Source: an uncultured Muribaculaceae bacterium
GTDB taxonomy: Bacteria; Bacteroidota; Bacteroidia; Bacteroidales; Muribaculaceae
NCBI GenBank assembly: GCA_944321875.1
Contig: CALUMX010000017.1
Span: 1-61,834 of the forward strand
DNA: 61,834 nucleotides
Direction: 5' to 3'
Position numbers and translations under genes: made by a program. Positions 60,303 to 61,834 of this stretch are shown in pieces; position 1 is the stretch's first letter; the number at the start of each line of letters is the position of its first letter. A model generated the notes under the pieces. That model was not told the DNA's origin, made no database searches, and worked only from the letters and a program-made list of their open reading frames with translations.

Positions 60303-60310
60303 CAAATATA
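60303..60310 (-). promoter_or_regulatory. -7 box of the secreted-protein gene
   Basis: On the minus strand this is TATATTTG, 19 bases before the ATG. The -33 element is weak. Confidence 0.5.
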
Positions 60311-60384
60311 CGAATTTACTTCATTAGCCGAAGATAATGAATGAATATTTTTGTTTCTTGTTATGAAGATAACGTATTTATGAT

Positions 60385-60392
60385 TACTTTTG
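60385..60392 (+). promoter_or_regulatory. Possible -7 box of the LysE-CBM9 unit
   Basis: TACTTTTG fits TAnnTTTG but lies only 8 bases before the preferred ATG at 60401, so the transcript would be nearly leaderless; the -33 position (TTAT) is poor. Treat as tentative. Confidence 0.35.
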
Positions 60393-60400
60393 TAGAACGT

Positions 60401-61042
60401 ATGGAAATATTACAGATAATACTGCAAGGTCTGGCTATCGGCATCCTTATTTCGGCACCTATGGGGCCGATTGGAATGTTGTGCATTCAGCGGACGTTGA
60501 ATAAGGGGCGTTTGTCCGGCTTGTTTACCGGAATCGGTGCTTCGTTGTCCGATTTGCTCTATGCTGTATTGACAGGTCTTGGAATGTCGTTTGTGATTGA
60601 TTTCGTAAACGAGAACCAGCTTTGGCTGCAATTGTTCGGCAGTTTGGTATTGTTCGGATTTGGACTTTACATTGCCCGGAAAAATCCGGCAAAGTCTCTG
60701 CAAGCCAAATCAGGACAGCAACGTAAGAATACGTTTGTACAGGACATGGTGACCGGATTCCTGTTCACTGTGTCCAATCCATTGATAATATTCCTGATTA
60801 TAGGCTTGTATGCACGGTTTAATTTTTTCGTGTATACGGATACCGTATGGCTCTATCTGCTTGCGTTCTTTGCAATTATATTGGGAGCCTTGATATGGTG
60901 GTTTATGATAACTTATTTTGTCAGCAAGGTGCGGGGGCATTTTAACGTACGCAGCCTGTGGCTGATTAATATAATTATCGGTAGCTTGATTTGCCTGATG
61001 TCGGTAATTGGATTTGGAATGGCTTTAATTGAATTGTTATGA
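60401..61042 (+). CDS. LysE family amino-acid exporter-like protein
   Basis: The 213-residue protein has about six membrane helices. The N-terminal ILQGLAIGILISAPMGPIG is the LysE/RhtB signature (AxxPGP-like, here SAPMGPIG). A second conserved half begins TGFLFTVSNPLIIFLIIG, with the family's NP motif. LysE-type proteins export amino acids or related small molecules; the substrate cannot be told. I start at 60401 (MEILQIILQG) by family alignment; upstream in-frame ATGs at 60341 and 60380 are alternatives. Its stop overlaps the next start by 4 bases (ATGA). Confidence 0.9.
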   Translation: MEILQIILQGLAIGILISAPMGPIGMLCIQRTLNKGRLSGLFTGIGASLSDLLYAVLTGLGMSFVIDFVNENQLWLQLFGSLVLFGFGLYIARKNPAKSLQAKSGQQRKNTFVQDMVTGFLFTVSNPLIIFLIIGLYARFNFFVYTDTVWLYLLAFFAIILGALIWWFMITYFVSKVRGHFNVRSLWLINIIIGSLICLMSVIGFGMALIELL

Positions 61043-61695
61043 ATAGAGATGTCGTTTTAAAAGTTCCATACGTTGAAGGATTGGATGGAATGTCGATGGA
61101 GGAAATCGTGGATGCGCTGGATGTCCGTGTGGCAAAGCATGGCATCAATAACGTGAATTGGGCAGACCGTTTTCCTTACAATCCGATTACGGTATTTTCG
61201 ATTGCACACGATAGAAAGTATATCTATATAAACTATTTTGTGCGTTGCAATTATTTGAAGGCCGTCAATTATAAGAATAACACAGCCGTCTGCGAGGACA
61301 GTTGTGTGGAGTTTTTCATGAGCCTTCCAGGCAGCGAGGAGTATTGGAATTTCGAGTTTAATTGTATCGGTACGGTAAATGCATCTCACCGTAAAGACCG
61401 CAAGCATCCGACACGGCTTACGGACGCGGAGATTGACAGAATCAAGCGTTATGCCTCTTGTGGAACAAATCCGTTCCAGGAATTGGAGGGATTGTTCAAT
61501 TGGAGTCTGTTGGTTGCCATTCCGTTCGACTTGATTGGTCTGGACCCGGAGACATTGCCGGTTGAGATGAGCGGTAATTTCTATAAATGTGCATCAGGTA
61601 CAAGTATGCCGCATTTCTTGAGCTGGGCACCGATACAGACCGAGAATCCCGATTTCCATCGTCCCGAATTTTTCGGTCGGATTATTTTGGAATAA
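61039..61695 (+). CDS. CBM9-like domain protein
   Basis: The 218-residue protein has no signal peptide and consists of one beta-rich domain. The pattern VFSIAHDRKYIYINYFVR ... VCEDSCVEFFMSL ... EYWNFEFNCIGTV ... WSLLVAIPFDLIGLD ... NFYKCASGTSMPHFLSWAPI ... HRPEFFGRIILE is that of carbohydrate-binding module 9/DOMON-like families. Cytoplasmic versions of this kind are common in Bacteroidetes and have no known role. It is translationally coupled to the LysE-like gene and is followed by a terminator. Confidence 0.85.
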   Translation: MNRDVVLKVPYVEGLDGMSMEEIVDALDVRVAKHGINNVNWADRFPYNPITVFSIAHDRKYIYINYFVRCNYLKAVNYKNNTAVCEDSCVEFFMSLPGSEEYWNFEFNCIGTVNASHRKDRKHPTRLTDAEIDRIKRYASCGTNPFQELEGLFNWSLLVAIPFDLIGLDPETLPVEMSGNFYKCASGTSMPHFLSWAPIQTENPDFHRPEFFGRIILE

Positions 61696-61715
61696 GATTT
61701 TGACATAAGTAGAAT

Positions 61716-61760
61716 AATAAGGCAAGGATGTCTTTACAAGATATCCTTGCCTTATTTTAT
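61716..61760 (+). terminator. Terminator after the CBM9-like gene
   Basis: AATAAGGCAAGGAT and ATCCTTGCCTTATT form a 14-bp stem, extended inward by TCTT/AAGA, followed by TTAT. The flanks could also serve a minus-strand transcript arriving from beyond the right edge. Confidence 0.85.
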
Positions 61761-61834
61761 AAAATGAATGTCCGCATGTTCCCAAATTAGCAAAGTTTAA
61801 ACCGCCAAGATGTCCGATAGGCGTGTATTGGAAC
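61761..61834. other. Right edge, no complete gene
   Basis: I see no start or complete frame here. A minus-strand frame is open across the edge but runs through the terminator hairpin, so it is not supported. ATGTCCG occurs twice (61768 and 61812 regions). Confidence 0.4.

Noticed and set aside
61761..61834. Possible end of an insertion sequence at the right edge (ATGTCCG twice, open minus-strand frame)
   Set aside because: Only 74 bases are visible, no terminal inverted repeat can be shown, and the open frame runs through a terminator hairpin.

Overview
The window looks like chromosomal DNA from a member of the Bacteroidota, most likely order Bacteroidales. Three kinds of evidence agree. Most transcription units begin with the Bacteroidota promoter pattern (TTTG about 19-21 bases upstream of TAnnTTTG) and have no consistent Shine-Dalgarno signal. 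The gene families are typical of the group: a one-chain pyruvate:ferredoxin oxidoreductase, a Na+-pumping methylmalonyl-CoA decarboxylase operon for propionate formation, DUF4491, DUF3127, DUF1599 and a BT_3928-type DoxX protein. Gene neighbourhoods such as clpP-clpX-recQ and PASTA protein-pseudouridine synthase also fit. I cannot name the genus. No rRNA, CRISPR array, phage module or complete insertion sequence is visible.

Layout. 1-1.3 kb: two identical tRNA-Arg genes, then greA and a HIT hydrolase. 1.5-6.4 kb: a dolichol-phosphate-mannose-synthase-like glycosyltransferase, dihydroorotase and a Ca2+ P-type ATPase in one unit behind a duplicated promoter. 6.8-7.5 kb: a lone outer-membrane barrel gene. 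7.7-12.5 kb (minus): pheS, nth, a TRIC-like channel, GtrA, a GT-C glycosyltransferase, DUF4491 and a small secreted protein. 12.7-17.2 kb: L-serine dehydratase, tilS and an ABC-F ATPase. 17.2-19.6 kb (minus): recR, GT2, GNAT. 19.8-24.7 kb (plus): engB, DUF1599, BT_3928-like, tpiA, SPOR protein, folE, DUF3127. 24.8-27.5 kb (minus): anaerobic ribonucleotide reductase nrdD-nrdG. 27.7-34 kb (minus): a seven-gene unit from an acyltransferase through tex to a small membrane protein. 34-35.8 kb (minus): PASTA protein and RluD-type synthase. 36.2-38 kb: two copies of a tRNA operon (Gly-Gly-Leu-Glu and Gly-Leu-Glu) on either side of prmA. 38.3-43.3 kb: clpP, clpX, recQ and a second RluA-family synthase. 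43.4-46.5 kb (minus): a HAD phosphatase-like gene and dnaK. 46.8-51.4 kb: methylmalonyl-CoA epimerase and the decarboxylase subunits. 51.6-59.2 kb: a WecA/TagO-like transferase, pyruvate:ferredoxin oxidoreductase and fused aspartokinase-homoserine dehydrogenase. 59.2-61.7 kb: a secreted protein of unknown function, a LysE-type transporter and a CBM9-like protein.

The genes point to an anaerobic fermenter. The oxidoreductase feeds acetyl-CoA and reduced ferredoxin, the succinate-to-propionate branch ends in a decarboxylase that couples CO2 release to Na+ export, and deoxyribonucleotides are made by an oxygen-sensitive glycyl-radical enzyme. Nearly everything is core metabolism or information processing.

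I did not find a convincing new multi-gene system. The features most worth a second look are structural: two separate promoter-region duplications with the same 83-base period; hairpin-bearing tandem repeats at recR; direct repeats around a hairpin at the nrdD promoter; an 11-base inverted repeat across the promoter of the acyltransferase operon; the tRNA-operon duplication enclosing prmA; and a lamin-tail-domain/OadG fusion in the decarboxylase operon.
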